From: CAVXEF01 sp963827315
GTDB lineage: Bacteria; Planctomycetota; Phycisphaerae; Sedimentisphaerales; Anaerobacaceae
DNA length: 64,000 bases
Direction of reading: 5' to 3'
Assembly: GCA_963827315.1 (NCBI GenBank)
Contig: CAWHAL010000002.1
Location: 372,001 to 436,000, forward strand
This document shows positions 24,862 to 33,963 of this stretch, piece after piece (positions within the stretch are counted from its first letter, which is position 1; every line of letters starts with the position of its first letter). Position numbers and translations under genes: made by a program. The notes beneath the pieces were generated by a model, which saw nothing but the letters and a program-made list of their open reading frames with translations, was not told the DNA's origin and did not search any database.

Positions 24862-25470
24862 ATGGCTAACGAAGGTCTCTGGCAGCAACTTATAGCACTC
24901 GACGGGCAGGGGGCGGCGCAAAGGACGGGGTGCAGGTACTCAGTTGAGCCGCCGCGGTATGTTATCACGCTGCTTAATACCGAGTATGAGGTCAATCTCT
25001 CTGATAAGCGGGTAATTTCGTCTTCACAAGGTTCGAAACCGGTGCCGGCAGAATTTCTCGAAGAATTGTGCGTTTTAGCCTATCTGATAAATGCCAAGGA
25101 TTTACCGTTAGCCGGCAAACTCGTCAAAGCAGAGGAGCTGCCGAGCGGGCAGTTTTTCTTTCGGGGGCAGCACGGTCTGCCGACGGCCAAGCTCGAAAAG
25201 GCATTTGGCCATTGTCCTGAATCGCTGTTGGGTGTTGCCGAGCAGTTTGGCGGCGAGAAGTGCGAGTTCGGCGATGTTTCAATTCGGTTGAATATCCTGC
25301 CGCGTGTGCCGATGACGATAATAATCTGGGGTCGGTGTGAGCAATTTGCGGCGAGGGCGTCAATTCTTTTTGACCAGACGGCGGCGGAGCAGATGCCGCT
25401 CGATGCGCTGGGTGCGGCGGTCAATCTTGCGGTTGATAAGCTGATAAAGGCTGCCGGCAGGGCCGGTTAG
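24862..25470 (+). CDS. DUF3786 family protein
   Basis: 202-aa cytoplasmic protein with the layout of DUF3786: ITLLNTEYEVNL early, LCVLAYLINAKDLPLAGKLVKAEELPSGQFFFRG, then the LGVAEQFGG, GDVSIRLNILPRVPMTIIIWG and SILFDQTAAEQMPLDAL blocks. The family is uncharacterised; it is found in anaerobes and often near corrinoid or redox genes, and a corrinoid protein gene lies 4 kb away here. No catalytic residues are known. It starts 17 bases after the protease stop, so it is probably co-transcribed. Confidence 0.75.
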   Translation: MANEGLWQQLIALDGQGAAQRTGCRYSVEPPRYVITLLNTEYEVNLSDKRVISSSQGSKPVPAEFLEELCVLAYLINAKDLPLAGKLVKAEELPSGQFFFRGQHGLPTAKLEKAFGHCPESLLGVAEQFGGEKCEFGDVSIRLNILPRVPMTIIIWGRCEQFAARASILFDQTAAEQMPLDALGAAVNLAVDKLIKAAGRAG

Positions 25471-25645
25471 GCAACAGCGTCAGGGTTTTGGTCAAACATA
25501 GGCCGCGGTGTCCCTGAGGTTGTTTGTCGATGAATTCATTCTTGCAAAAGCCGCTTAAGTTCTTTAGAATTATTGGCTTATTAGAGCAGCGGCGGCCTAA
25601 TATACGGGAAATGGCAGGTAGATACTACGCCGGAGGCGTATAAAA

Positions 25646-27073
25646 TTGTTTGAGGCCTTAACGGAAAAATTCAACGCGGTTTTCAGGTCGCTTTCGGGCC
25701 GAGGCAGAATCACCGAAGCGAACGTCTCCGATGCTATGCGCGATGTCCGCAAGGCACTTCTTGAAGCCGATGTCAGCTACAATGTGGTAAAAAAATTCTG
25801 CAAGGATGTTGCCGATGCTGCTATCGGAGCCGAGGTGATAAAGAGCCTGCATCCGGGCCAGGTTCTTGTCAAAATCGTCAACGATGAGCTTACGAAGCTG
25901 ATGGGCCCGGTCGATACGATGATTTATTTTGTCTCGCCGGGCCCGACCGTAATTATGCTGGCGGGTCTGCAGGGCGGCGGCAAGACCACGACCGCTGCCA
26001 AGTTAGGCAAATATCTTGTTGCGAAAGGTAAAAAGCCGCTGTTGGTGGCCGACGACCTGCAGAGACCCGCAGCCATTGAACAGCTCAAGATACTCGGCGA
26101 GCAGTTAGACATTCCCGTCTATACCGAAGAAAGCCAAAACGCCGTCAAGGTTGCGCAAAACTCCATAAGATACGCCAAAGAGCACGACCACGATGTCATT
26201 GTGTTAGACACTGCCGGTCGGCTGCACATTGACGGGGAGATGATGACTCAAATCGCCGATGTGGCAAAGGCCGTCAACCCGCACCAGATTTACTTAGTCT
26301 GCGATGCGATGACCGGCCAAGATGCCGTCAACTCCGCGAAGGAGTTCAATGAGCGGCTGGAGCTCGACGGGGTAATACTTACGAAATTAGACGGCGATGC
26401 CCGCGGCGGGGCGGCCCTGAGCGTAAAGGCCGTTACCGGAAAGCCCATCAAATTCATCGGCGTCGGCGAAAAGTTAGACAAGCTCGAAGAGTTTCATCCG
26501 GACCGAATGGCCGGCAGAATCCTCGGAATGGGCGATGTCGTTACGCTTGTCGAAAAGGCGCAGGAGCAGTTCGATATGGAGGAGGCCGTCAAGCTGCAGA
26601 AGAAGATGGCCAAGGGCAGTTTCGGCTTCGATGATTTTCTAAAGCAGATGCAGGCCGTCAAAAAAATGGGCGGAATGAAGGATATGCTGAAGATGCTGCC
26701 GGGTGCAGACAGCGCGCTGGGCGATATGGATATCGAAGACGGCGACATCGGACAGATGGAGGCCATTGTTTATTCGATGACACTCCAGGAGAGGCGTGAG
26801 CCGGACATTATAGACTCATCGCGGAGAAGGCGAATCGCGGCCGGCTCCGGCAGGCAGCCGAACGACATTGCCTCGCTGGTAAAGACCTTCAGGCGAAGCC
26901 GGGATATGCTCAAGGCCTTCAGCGGCGGAAGGTTCGGCGGGCTAAAGAGCCTGTTTACCGGCGGACTGAATATGGATAGTTTAAGTGCAGCCATGGGCTC
27001 GGGGAAAAAGATAAAGCAGCGCTCGAGACGAAAAAGAAAGATTATACGAAGGGGCAAGATAAGACGGCAGTAA
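25646..27073 (+). CDS. ffh: Signal recognition particle protein Ffh
   Basis: SRP54/Ffh binds signal sequences on ribosomes and, with SRP RNA and FtsY, targets membrane proteins. The 475-aa frame has the N domain, then the G domain with GLQGGGKTTTAAKLG (G1), LDTAGRL (G3), TKLDGDARGG (G4) and GVGEKLDKLEEFHPDRMAGRILGMGD. The methionine-rich M domain follows with SMTLQERREPDIIDSSRRRRIAAGSG. The start is TTG 25646, supported by GGAGG nine bases before. The last 25 residues are almost only Lys, Arg, Ile and Gln with rare Arg codons and look like an off-frame read. Near 27000 (GGGGAAAAAG) a one-base shift would join this gene to the downstream frame ending at 27387. No SRP RNA is visible nearby. Confidence 0.95.
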   Translation: MFEALTEKFNAVFRSLSGRGRITEANVSDAMRDVRKALLEADVSYNVVKKFCKDVADAAIGAEVIKSLHPGQVLVKIVNDELTKLMGPVDTMIYFVSPGPTVIMLAGLQGGGKTTTAAKLGKYLVAKGKKPLLVADDLQRPAAIEQLKILGEQLDIPVYTEESQNAVKVAQNSIRYAKEHDHDVIVLDTAGRLHIDGEMMTQIADVAKAVNPHQIYLVCDAMTGQDAVNSAKEFNERLELDGVILTKLDGDARGGAALSVKAVTGKPIKFIGVGEKLDKLEEFHPDRMAGRILGMGDVVTLVEKAQEQFDMEEAVKLQKKMAKGSFGFDDFLKQMQAVKKMGGMKDMLKMLPGADSALGDMDIEDGDIGQMEAIVYSMTLQERREPDIIDSSRRRRIAAGSGRQPNDIASLVKTFRRSRDMLKAFSGGRFGGLKSLFTGGLNMDSLSAAMGSGKKIKQRSRRKRKIIRRGKIRRQ

Positions 27074-27141
27074 AACAAAAAATTTCGATTGAACAGTATC
27101 TTGAAAAGCTGGCCAAGTTCGCCGGAAGCGATTATGGTAAT

Positions 27142-27387
27142 ATGATAAGGAGCCAGTTCAAGGATATAAGGGGCAGCAGTGAGCTGGCGATGTTAGCTGC
27201 GCCGACCGAGGATGAGCTGCAGCAACTGAAGAAGGCTGTAGCGATAATGACGCCGGACGAGAAGAAAAATGCTGACAGCCTGACTGATGAGCAGGTACAG
27301 AGGATTGCAGCCGATGCGCAAATCGACCCGGCTATCTTCGCGATTTTTATAAACGGTTACGAATTACAGCGCAAACGTGTTTCGTGA
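27142..27387 (+). CDS. Ffh M-domain-like segment, possibly the shifted end of Ffh
   Basis: As annotated from its first ATG this is an 81-aa protein, but the frame is open back to 26980 and reads like ordinary coding sequence (ALETKKKDYTKGQ... ISIEQYLEKLAKF) over the part where Ffh turns Arg-rich. Its end, IMTPDEKKNADSLTDEQVQRIAADAQ, aligns with the Ffh M-domain stretch SMTLQERREPDIIDSSRRRRIAAGSG. It is therefore either the true C-terminal extension of Ffh, separated by a missing base or a -1 shift at about 27000, or a separate small paralog of the M domain. The Arg residues that contact SRP RNA are not conserved. Confidence 0.55.
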   Translation: MIRSQFKDIRGSSELAMLAAPTEDELQQLKKAVAIMTPDEKKNADSLTDEQVQRIAADAQIDPAIFAIFINGYELQRKRVS

Positions 27388-27443
27388 TTCGCAGTTGGTA
27401 AGTCACGGAAATTGATTATAAAGCATTAAAGAAAGGAAAAGCT

Positions 27444-28016
27444 ATGGCAGTAAAGTTGAGAATGACGCGAATAGGCAGGCGGCACAAGCCGTTCTTCAGA
27501 ATCAATGCGGTTGAGTCCCGCACGCCGAGGGACGGCAGAATCCTCGAAAAGTTAGGCCACTACGACCCAATCGAAAAAGACAAGGACAAGCAAATAGTGC
27601 TTGACACCGAACGAGTCAAGTACTGGCTCGATAAGGGGGCGATACCGAGCGAGACGGTTTCGCAAATTCTGCTTCGGCTGGGCATCAAGACTAAATGTGC
27701 TGAGGAAAGGGTTGCTCGCAGGTCGAGAGCCAGGACCGCCGCTCGCGCTAAAGGCATACCGTTTACGAAAGCTGAGAGGGCAGCCATCGAAAAGGTTGCC
27801 GCAGCGGCTAAAGTGGCTGAAGCTGAACAGGCAAAAGCCAAGGCTGAAGAAAAAGCTAAGGCCGACGCTGAACAGGCAAAAGCCAAGGCTGTCGTCGAGG
27901 CTAAGGAAAGAGCTGAAGCCAGAAAAGAAGCCGAAACCAAGCCTGAGCCGCAGGCCCCTGAGGGGCAGGCCAAAGAGCAACAGGAAGCTTCGGGTGGTGA
28001 AGATAAGAAACAGTGA
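27444..28016 (+). CDS. rpsP: 30S ribosomal protein S16 with long repeat tail
   Basis: S16 is an early-binding small-subunit protein. Residues 1-85 match the family (VKLRMTRIGRRHKPFFRINAVESRTPRDGRILEKLGHYDP... YWLDKGAIPSETVSQIL). Usual S16 proteins are 80-90 residues; this one is 190. The extra C-terminal 100 residues are Ala, Lys and Glu rich, likely one long helix or disordered, and contain an internal duplication: 25 bases at 27822-27846 recur exactly at 27867-27891 (period 45 bases, 15 residues). Long tails on S16 occur in several phyla, function unknown. Its stop overlaps the trmD start. Confidence 0.96.
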   Translation: MAVKLRMTRIGRRHKPFFRINAVESRTPRDGRILEKLGHYDPIEKDKDKQIVLDTERVKYWLDKGAIPSETVSQILLRLGIKTKCAEERVARRSRARTAARAKGIPFTKAERAAIEKVAAAAKVAEAEQAKAKAEEKAKADAEQAKAKAVVEAKERAEARKEAETKPEPQAPEGQAKEQQEASGGEDKKQ

Positions 28017-28702
28017 TGAGAATCGATGTACTTACGCTTTTTCCGGAGATGTTTGAATCGCCCCTGAGTTACTCGATACTGAAAAGGGCTCAGGAATCCA
28101 ATATAGTCGAGATAGTTTTGACAAACATACGAGACTTCGCGCGGGATAAATACAGAAAGGTCGATGATAAGCCATACGGCGGTGGGCCGGGTATGGTGAT
28201 GATGCCGGGGCCTGTTTTCGACTGCTTTGAGTATGTTGGGAAACTTTCGCCTGAAAAAGGGCGGGTTATCCTTTTGACGCCGCAAGGCCAGAAGTTCGAC
28301 CAAAAAAAGGCGGCTGAATTAAGCGAAGAGAAGCGGCTGATTTTAATCGCCGGCAGATACGAAGGATTCGATGAGCGAATCTGCACAGGCCTCGGCGCCG
28401 AGCAAATCTCGACAGGTGATTTTGTCCTGAGTGGCGGAGAATTAGCTGCTATGGTTATCATTGATGCGGTGGTCAGGTTATTGGCAGGTGCCCTCGGCGA
28501 TGAAGGTTCAGCGAGCGACGAATCCTTCAGTGAAGGCTTGCTCGAATATCCCCAGTATACCCGGCCGGAGGTTTTTCGCGGAATGAAGGTGCCGGATGTC
28601 CTTTTGAGCGGCGACCACAAAAAAATCGACGAGTGGCGGCGCCAAATGGCACTGGAGCGAACAAAAAAGTGCCGGCCTGACCTGCTGAAAAACAACTCCT
28701 GA
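28016..28702 (+). CDS. trmD: tRNA (guanine37-N1)-methyltransferase
   Basis: TrmD methylates G37 next to the anticodon with S-adenosylmethionine, preventing frameshifting. The 228-aa protein has the N-terminal IDVLTLFPEMFE, the trefoil-knot SAM site with YGGGPGMVM, LTPQGQKFDQ, IAGRYEGFDERI, and STGDFVLSGGELAAM, then the C-terminal YTRPEVFRGMKVPDVLLSGDHKKI. The ATG at 28016 shares a base with the rpsP stop (TGATG), which favours it over GTG 28013. Member of the conserved ffh-rpsP-trmD-rplS run. Confidence 0.97.
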   Translation: MRIDVLTLFPEMFESPLSYSILKRAQESNIVEIVLTNIRDFARDKYRKVDDKPYGGGPGMVMMPGPVFDCFEYVGKLSPEKGRVILLTPQGQKFDQKKAAELSEEKRLILIAGRYEGFDERICTGLGAEQISTGDFVLSGGELAAMVIIDAVVRLLAGALGDEGSASDESFSEGLLEYPQYTRPEVFRGMKVPDVLLSGDHKKIDEWRRQMALERTKKCRPDLLKNNS

Positions 28703-28791
28703 AAAAGCCCTTGTACTACAGCGCAAAGCCGGATATACTACCAACGCTAAAATATCAACCACGAGCTATGAACTAAACAGGAGCTGAATCA

Positions 28792-29160
28792 GTGAAAGAC
28801 CAGTTGTTGAGTGCAGTTGAGAGCAAAAGCCTCAGGAAAGATATCCCACATTTTGAGGTGGGCGATGTGGTCGATGTGCACATGAAGATAAAAGAGGGTG
28901 ATAAGGAGCGTACTCAGGTTTTCAGCGGCACGGTAATCGCACGCAGGGGGCGCGGCATGAGCGAGACCTTCACGGTTCGGCGAATCATAGGTGATGAGGG
29001 CGTCGAGCGCATCTTCCCGCTTCATTCGCCAAATGTCCTCGACGTTAGGCCGGTTCGAAGCGGAAAAACAAGACGTGCGAAGCTCTACTATCTTCGCAAA
29101 CGAACCGGCAAAGCAGTCAAGCTGGAACACCGCCACAGCGAGCATACCGTCTCTCAATGA
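28792..29160 (+). CDS. rplS: 50S ribosomal protein L19
   Basis: L19 lies at the 30S-50S interface. The 122-aa protein has the family's PHFEVGDVVDVHMKIKEGDKER, VFSGTVIARRGRGMSETFTVRRI and PLHSPNVLDVRPVRSGKTRRAKLYYLRKRTGKA. Start is GTG 28792 with AGGAG eight bases before. It follows trmD by 89 bases, usual for this operon. Confidence 0.97.
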   Translation: MKDQLLSAVESKSLRKDIPHFEVGDVVDVHMKIKEGDKERTQVFSGTVIARRGRGMSETFTVRRIIGDEGVERIFPLHSPNVLDVRPVRSGKTRRAKLYYLRKRTGKAVKLEHRHSEHTVSQ

Positions 29161-29201
29161 TTATTGGTTATTTTCTATTGATTATTTTTAACGCTTTTTT
29201 G

Positions 29202-29240
29202 AATCATCAATCATCAATCATCAATTATCAATAATCAATT
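29202..29240. repeat. Heptanucleotide tandem repeat directly before yraN
   Basis: Five and a half units of AATCATC or close variants (AATTATC, AATAATC) end exactly at the ATG of the yraN gene at 29241, so the repeat occupies the place of its ribosome-binding site. Confidence 0.75.
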
Positions 29241-29639
29241 ATGATGGGTTGGCTGTTCAACAGGCGCAAGCTCCTGGCTGACCGCGAGCGGCTCGGCCGA
29301 TGGGGCGAGAGGTGCTGCGAAAAGTTTCTAAAAGGCAAAGGCCTTCGAAGACTGGCACGCAACTTCTCCTGCAAGGCCGGCGAAATCGACCTTGTTATGG
29401 TTGATGCCGACAGGAGCATTGTTTTTGTCGAGGTAAGGACCAGGGCCGACGAAAGTTTTGGTTCTGCCGAATCATCCGTCACAGCCGCCAAGAAAGCCAA
29501 ATTGTCCCGCACCGCCCGGTATTTTCTTGCAACGCATAATATAGAAAATCGCCCATATCGCTTTGATGTTGTTACAATAGTCCTCGGCCAAAAAGGCCTG
29601 CCTCAAATAAGACATTACGAAAACGCCTTTGTACCGTAA
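29241..29639 (+). CDS. yraN: YraN-family (UPF0102) endonuclease-like protein
   Basis: 132-aa protein of the YraN family, restriction-endonuclease fold, often located between rplS and neighbours. Marks are GRWGERCCEKFLKGKGLRRLARNFSCKAGEIDLVMVD, with the acidic EID, followed by SIVFVEVRTR (family VEVKxR), then KKAKLSRTARYFLATHN and PYRFDVVTI. It may cut or process DNA or Holliday-type structures; physiological role is not settled. There is no normal ribosome-binding site, because a heptamer repeat fills the upstream bases; a second ATG follows at 29244. Confidence 0.92.
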   Translation: MMGWLFNRRKLLADRERLGRWGERCCEKFLKGKGLRRLARNFSCKAGEIDLVMVDADRSIVFVEVRTRADESFGSAESSVTAAKKAKLSRTARYFLATHNIENRPYRFDVVTIVLGQKGLPQIRHYENAFVP

Positions 29640-29641
29640 CT

Positions 29642-30415
29642 ATGGAACTAATTGATACACATTGTCATTTGACGTTTGAGCAGTTTGGCGGAAATGTCGA
29701 GCAGGTTATCCAGCGGAGTAGAGAGGAGAGTGTGACGGGCTGGATAACGGTAGGCACAGATATAAAGGATAGTGCTAAGGCGGTGGAACTGACGGGCGGG
29801 TTTGAGAATATGTATGCAGCTGTTGCGATTCATCCGCACGAGGCCAAAACTGTGACAGCGGATATACTCAAAGAGCTGCGAGGACTTGCACAACGTAATA
29901 AAGTGGTTGCAATCGGGGAAACAGGGCTGGATTATCATTACGATTTTTCGACGCCACAGCAGCAGCGGGATTGTTTTACGAGACATCTTGAAATTGCGGC
30001 CGAGTTGAATCTGCCTGTCATAATTCATTCGAGGCAGGCGTTTGACGAGACGATTGAGATTTTAAGCAAGTACGGTTCAGGTTTAAGAGGGGTGGTTTTT
30101 CATTGTTTTTCCGGCTCGGCGGAACAGGGAAGAATAGTTTTGGACAAAGGTTACTTCATATCTTTTACAGGTGTGGTTACGTTCAAGAACGCTGAGAAGA
30201 CCCGCGAGGCGGCAAGGGTTGTGCCCATTGAGAGGTTGATGATTGAGACGGATGCTCCGTATATGTCGCCCGAGCCGATGCGAAAACAGAAGGTAAACGA
30301 GCCAGCCTTTATGATTCACACGGCGAGGTGCCTGGCCCAATTAAAGCAGATGGATTTGGCTGATTTCGCGCAAGAGGTAACAGCTACGACGAAGACCTTT
30401 TTCCGCTTGCCATAG
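29642..30415 (+). CDS. tatD: TatD-family metal-dependent DNase
   Basis: 257-aa TatD hydrolase, a TIM-barrel deoxyribonuclease. The metal site is visible in DTHCHLTFEQF (5-15), GETGLDYHYDFS with the bridging Glu, IHSRQAFDE, FHCFSGSAEQG and ETDAPYMSPEPMRKQKVNEP. Length fits the family. It starts two bases after the yraN stop codon, so the pair is co-translated. It acts in 3'-5' exonuclease repair or DNA turnover in homologues. Confidence 0.95.
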   Translation: MELIDTHCHLTFEQFGGNVEQVIQRSREESVTGWITVGTDIKDSAKAVELTGGFENMYAAVAIHPHEAKTVTADILKELRGLAQRNKVVAIGETGLDYHYDFSTPQQQRDCFTRHLEIAAELNLPVIIHSRQAFDETIEILSKYGSGLRGVVFHCFSGSAEQGRIVLDKGYFISFTGVVTFKNAEKTREAARVVPIERLMIETDAPYMSPEPMRKQKVNEPAFMIHTARCLAQLKQMDLADFAQEVTATTKTFFRLP

Positions 30416-30450
30416 AAGGGGGGCAGTTACAAGTTGATAACACAGGCGAA

Positions 30451-30525
30451 TCGGGGTGACTGGATTCGAACCAGCGACCTCTTGGTCCCGAACCAAGCGC
30501 TCTAGCCAAACTGAGCTACACCCCG
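30451..30525 (-). tRNA. tRNA-Pro (anticodon CGG)
   Basis: Read on the minus strand, 75 bases fold as a cloverleaf: acceptor CGGGGTG pairs with CACCCCG plus discriminator A, the D arm is TAGCTCAGTTTGGCTAGAGC, the anticodon stem CTTGG/CCAAG encloses TTCGGGA giving CGG, and the T arm contains GGTTCGAATCC. CCA is not encoded. It reads the Pro codon CCG. Confidence 0.95.
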
Positions 30526-30570
30526 GAAATCAACAATATGAGGTTAGCATATCGCCGGCGAATTTGCAAG

Positions 30571-32933
30571 TTACAACAGGTTGACAGGGTCCATATCGAC
30601 GGCGACCTTGACCACCGGCCGAACGGCTGGGCCAGACCGCAAACGACTGAATAACTTCATCATCGTCTGTGCCTGCGGGGCCTGGACGATTATTTGCAGC
30701 CGATGGAATCGCTGGATTCGACTTATTGTTGCCGGCATAGGCCCGCGAACAATCGCCTTTAGATTTTCCTGCTTGACAATGCTGTCGATTTTTTGCGCAT
30801 AATTTTGGAGGCTGCCTCGAGCTTTTCAAAATTTTTGTCGCGCATACCGACGGCCGCCAGCCGCCAAAACGGCGGCAAGTTGCAGCTTTTTCGATGCTTC
30901 AATTCCTCTCTAACAAATCCTTCAAAATCACCGGCTAATGCGAACCGTATGGCGGGCTGGTCCGGCAGAAATGTCTGAACAAAGACGGTACCTTTTTTCG
31001 CGGAGCGTCCCGCTCGGCCTGCTACCTGCGAAATCAGTTGAAATGTCCGCTCATTGCTTCTGAAATCCGGCAGATACAAACAGGTGTCAGCGCTGATTAT
31101 TCCCACTAATGTTACGTTTGGAAAATGCAGACCCTTGGCTAACATCTGTGTACCGGCCAATATATCGATTCGGCCGAGGCTGAAATCCTGCAAAAGTCTG
31201 TAATAGTCGGCTCCTGCCATCGAATCGCTGTCGACCCTTGCGACGCGGGCCTGGGGAAACTTTCGAAGCAGTTCTTCTTCGAGTCGTTGTGAGCCTAATC
31301 CAATCATCGCCATACCTTTGCTGCACAGTGGGCACTTCTGCGGCACCAACGTTTGTGCTCCGCAGTAGTGGCACAGCGCATAGCCGTAATCTATGTGTTT
31401 GCCCATCAGCGTTTGAACGCGTTTAACCTGCGGGAGACTGCTTTTGTGGAAGGTAAGCGTCACGTCGCAGTTTCGGCAGTGCAGTATGTGCTTGCAGGCC
31501 GGGCAGAATATAAAGTTACTGTAACCTCGCCGATTCAAAAGCAAAATCGCCTGCTCTTTTTTTGCGAGCACTTCTCTTAGGTGCTCTGCTAACGGCTCAC
31601 TTATCAGGGTAACACCTTTTTGCGTTGAATACTGCTGCCGCAAATCGACGAGCTTCATTTCCGGCATCGGCAGGTCCATAACCCTTTTTGGCAAACGCTC
31701 CAGATTAAAATATTTTTTGCTGTGACAGTTTGCGAGTGTTTCCAGAGAGGGTGTTGCGCTTCCTAAGATACAATGTGCATTCGCCAGTTGTGCCCGTTTT
31801 ATCGCTACGTCTCTGCCGTTATATCGCGGGGCCGTGTCCTGTTTGTAGCTTGGCTCGTGCTCCTCGTCGACGACGATGAGGCCAAGCCTGGCTACCGGCG
31901 CAAAGACCGCTGAGCGAGCGCCGATTACGACGTTTGCCTCGCCTGCTTTTATCTTTTGCCACTGGCTGTTGCGTGCAGCAGCGGTCAGGCCCGAGTGCAT
32001 TACGGCAATGTTGTTGAACCTTGCGCTGAAGCGCTGAACTGTCTGTGTTGTAAGGGCAATCTCCGGGAGTATAACGATGGCGGTTTTTTTCATTTGCAGA
32101 GCTTTTTCAATCGCCCGTATGTAGAGCTCGGTTTTACCGCTGTCGGTAACGCCGTGCAGAACTGTTACGCTGAATGTGCCCGAATCTGTCCTGCTGTCTA
32201 TGGCTGCGAGGGCTTTTCGCTGGTCGTCGTTGAGGGTAACTTTTTCTGTTCTTATCGTCATTCCTTCCGGAATGGCAGGCAGGGATTTCAGAGTTGTCTT
32301 CTGGGTTATTTTAATAATGCTATGCTCAGCGAGTTTTTTTACAGGTGCACTCGTGCAGCCGACAGCCGCCAGGACACCCTGCAGCTCCAAAGTCGTCTGC
32401 GGGTCAAAGGCGGCCCTTTCCTTCAGGAGTCTGACTATTTTCTTTTGCGTAGCACTTTTTAGTTGTTTGACGGTCTGTTCAAAAGTTTCGGGGGTTGTTG
32501 AAAGATAGATATGCTTTTCGGTTTTGACGCCTGCTCCTTTTTTTACTGCCGCTGGGACTATCGCCCCCAGCACCTGTCCGAGCGGGCAGACGTAGTAGCT
32601 GCTAATCCACCGAGCCGATTCCATAAGCTGCTCATCCAGCAGAGGTTCCTTGTCGATTATTCTGACGACTTTTTTGAGCTTAAATTTTCTCTGTATTTTT
32701 TCGTAGCTGATATCAGTTTCCACGCAAAAGCCGATTTGCAGCGTGTCTTTTTTGCCGAACGGCGCTTCGACCCTTTGTCCTGTTCTGATTGGCCAGAGTT
32801 CATCCGGCACTAAGTAGTCGAACTCCCTGTCGATGCCGGACTCAAATGCGACTCGGATAATATGGTGACATTGTCCTTGCTCAATCTTTTCTGAGGCAAA
32901 CAAACTCTCCGTTTGATATTTACGCACCTTCAA
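30571..32933 (-). CDS. priA: Primosomal replication helicase PriA, frame interrupted near the end
   Basis: PriA restarts stalled replication forks by loading the replicative helicase. The first 724 residues carry the 3'-DNA-binding domain, helicase motif I GVTDSGKTE, the DEEH box in VVDEEHEPSYK, and the zinc cysteines in NFIFCPACKHILHCRNCDV and CHYCGAQ ... CPLC. The frame then stops early with the sequence KKSTALSSRKI. After a run of six T at 30789-30794 (plus strand), the neighbouring frame continues with DSIVKQENLKAIVRGPMP and ends VAVDMDPVNLL at 30571, the normal PriA C-terminus. One missing base in the run explains this; true disruption is less likely. Start 32933 overlaps the lipoprotein gene by 14 bases. 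Confidence 0.93.
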
Positions 32934-33624
32934 TACGCCTTATTTCTCTAAGTTCATTCCTAAACTTTTCGACTTTTTCATTCCCGCCTCCATTTGCCCA
33001 AATAGAAAGTTCCATAAAATACTCTACATTCTCTGTTATTCTGGTAATCTCGCATATGCTTCTGGCGAACTCCCTGCTCACATATCCGGATTTATACAAT
33101 TGCAGTATTGTCGAGAAATAGATGGCTACCTTGCTTATTATTTGAGATTTATCGCCAAATCGTTTTAGTATTTCCTTGGCCTCTTTCTCACGCTGCTCCG
33201 CTGTTACTTCAGTATTAATCTGGTTTTGCCATTCTTCTATTTTCTTAAATACCAACAATTCATCTATGTCTTTTATTCCTTTTCCTATTTCATTGGAAAC
33301 ATACTCTCGTGTTAGTTCCAGAAATAATCGTCCTTCAGAACTTAATTTCGCATTACGAGCCGACCACCACGCAAAAAACACACTCAATAGAGCTATCCCC
33401 GCGGCTATATAAGCTATATACGCGGTCCTAACCTCTACCGGCAAAGCCTCATTACCTTGTGTTTTTATCACTACAGGTAGATTTGGTTCAGTAGCAATTT
33501 TCAGAGGCGGTGTCTGCCTTTCGCTGCCCTGAATTACCGCCTTAAAAACCGGCTTTGAATCGCTGGCACAACCGGCGAACAAGCAAGCCATTGCCGCAAG
33601 AAAAAAGGTATGTTTAATCTTCAT
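32920..33624 (-). CDS. Lipoprotein with one membrane helix
   Basis: 234-aa protein with a lipobox-like signal (CLFAGC, Cys about residue 19), a short Pro-rich region, a hydrophobic helix at about 70-88 (YIAYIAAGIALLSVFFAWW) and a long helical C-terminal domain of charged residues (EYVSNEIGKGIKDIDELLVFKKIEEW). AAGGGG precedes ATG 33624. I do not recognise a family. Topology suggests a lipid-anchored envelope protein whose helical part lies in the cytoplasm or periplasm. It overlaps priA by 14 bases. Confidence 0.65.
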   Translation of the reverse strand: MKIKHTFFLAAMACLFAGCASDSKPVFKAVIQGSERQTPPLKIATEPNLPVVIKTQGNEALPVEVRTAYIAYIAAGIALLSVFFAWWSARNAKLSSEGRLFLELTREYVSNEIGKGIKDIDELLVFKKIEEWQNQINTEVTAEQREKEAKEILKRFGDKSQIISKVAIYFSTILQLYKSGYVSREFARSICEITRITENVEYFMELSIWANGGGNEKVEKFRNELREIRRIEGA

Positions 33625-33686
33625 TTTACCCCTTAATTTTCATCTTTGCCGACGATTGTCCCAGTTCGTAACAATTATGTCAAGAT

Positions 33687-33962
33687 TTGTGGGTGCTGTG
33701 CCGGTTTGAGAGCAACGGTGCTGGGATTGAAATGGCTATTGGAGAAACGGCAAGGGGAAAAAAATACGACAAAGTGGGCGCAAAAAAATTGGGAGACGCG
33801 GCCCCCCCTAAGTTCGTCTCGGACTGGCCAGTCCGTCTCCCTGAAGAAGAGGAGAGAGGTATATCCATTGTTATTTCTTCAAAGATGCAGTCATCTATGC
33901 TTGTCATCACCCCCGTAAACTATAAATTATATTTTGGGATTTCCAAAAAATCCGAAGAATAA
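33687..33962 (+). CDS. Doubtful small ORF followed by a terminator
   Basis: Frame of 91 codons from TTG, or 76 codons from ATG 33732 (MAIGETARGKKYDK). It has no recognised domain and no clear ribosome-binding site. It crosses a 16-base palindrome (33820-33835). A terminator-like hairpin starts one base after the stop, which is the only argument for a real gene. Confidence 0.2.
   Translation: MWVLCRFESNGAGIEMAIGETARGKKYDKVGAKKLGDAAPPKFVSDWPVRLPEEEERGISIVISSKMQSSMLVITPVNYKLYFGISKKSEE
33791..33841. repeat. Nested inverted repeat
   Basis: GGGAGACG (33791-33798) pairs with CGTCTCCC (33834-33841) around a perfect 16-base palindrome CGGACTGGCCAGTCCG (33820-33835). Confidence 0.5.
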
Positions 33963-33963
33963 A

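Noticed and set aside
25471..25645. SRP RNA gene near ffh
   Set aside because: The conserved SRP RNA tetraloop region (GGAAGCAGC-type) is not present.
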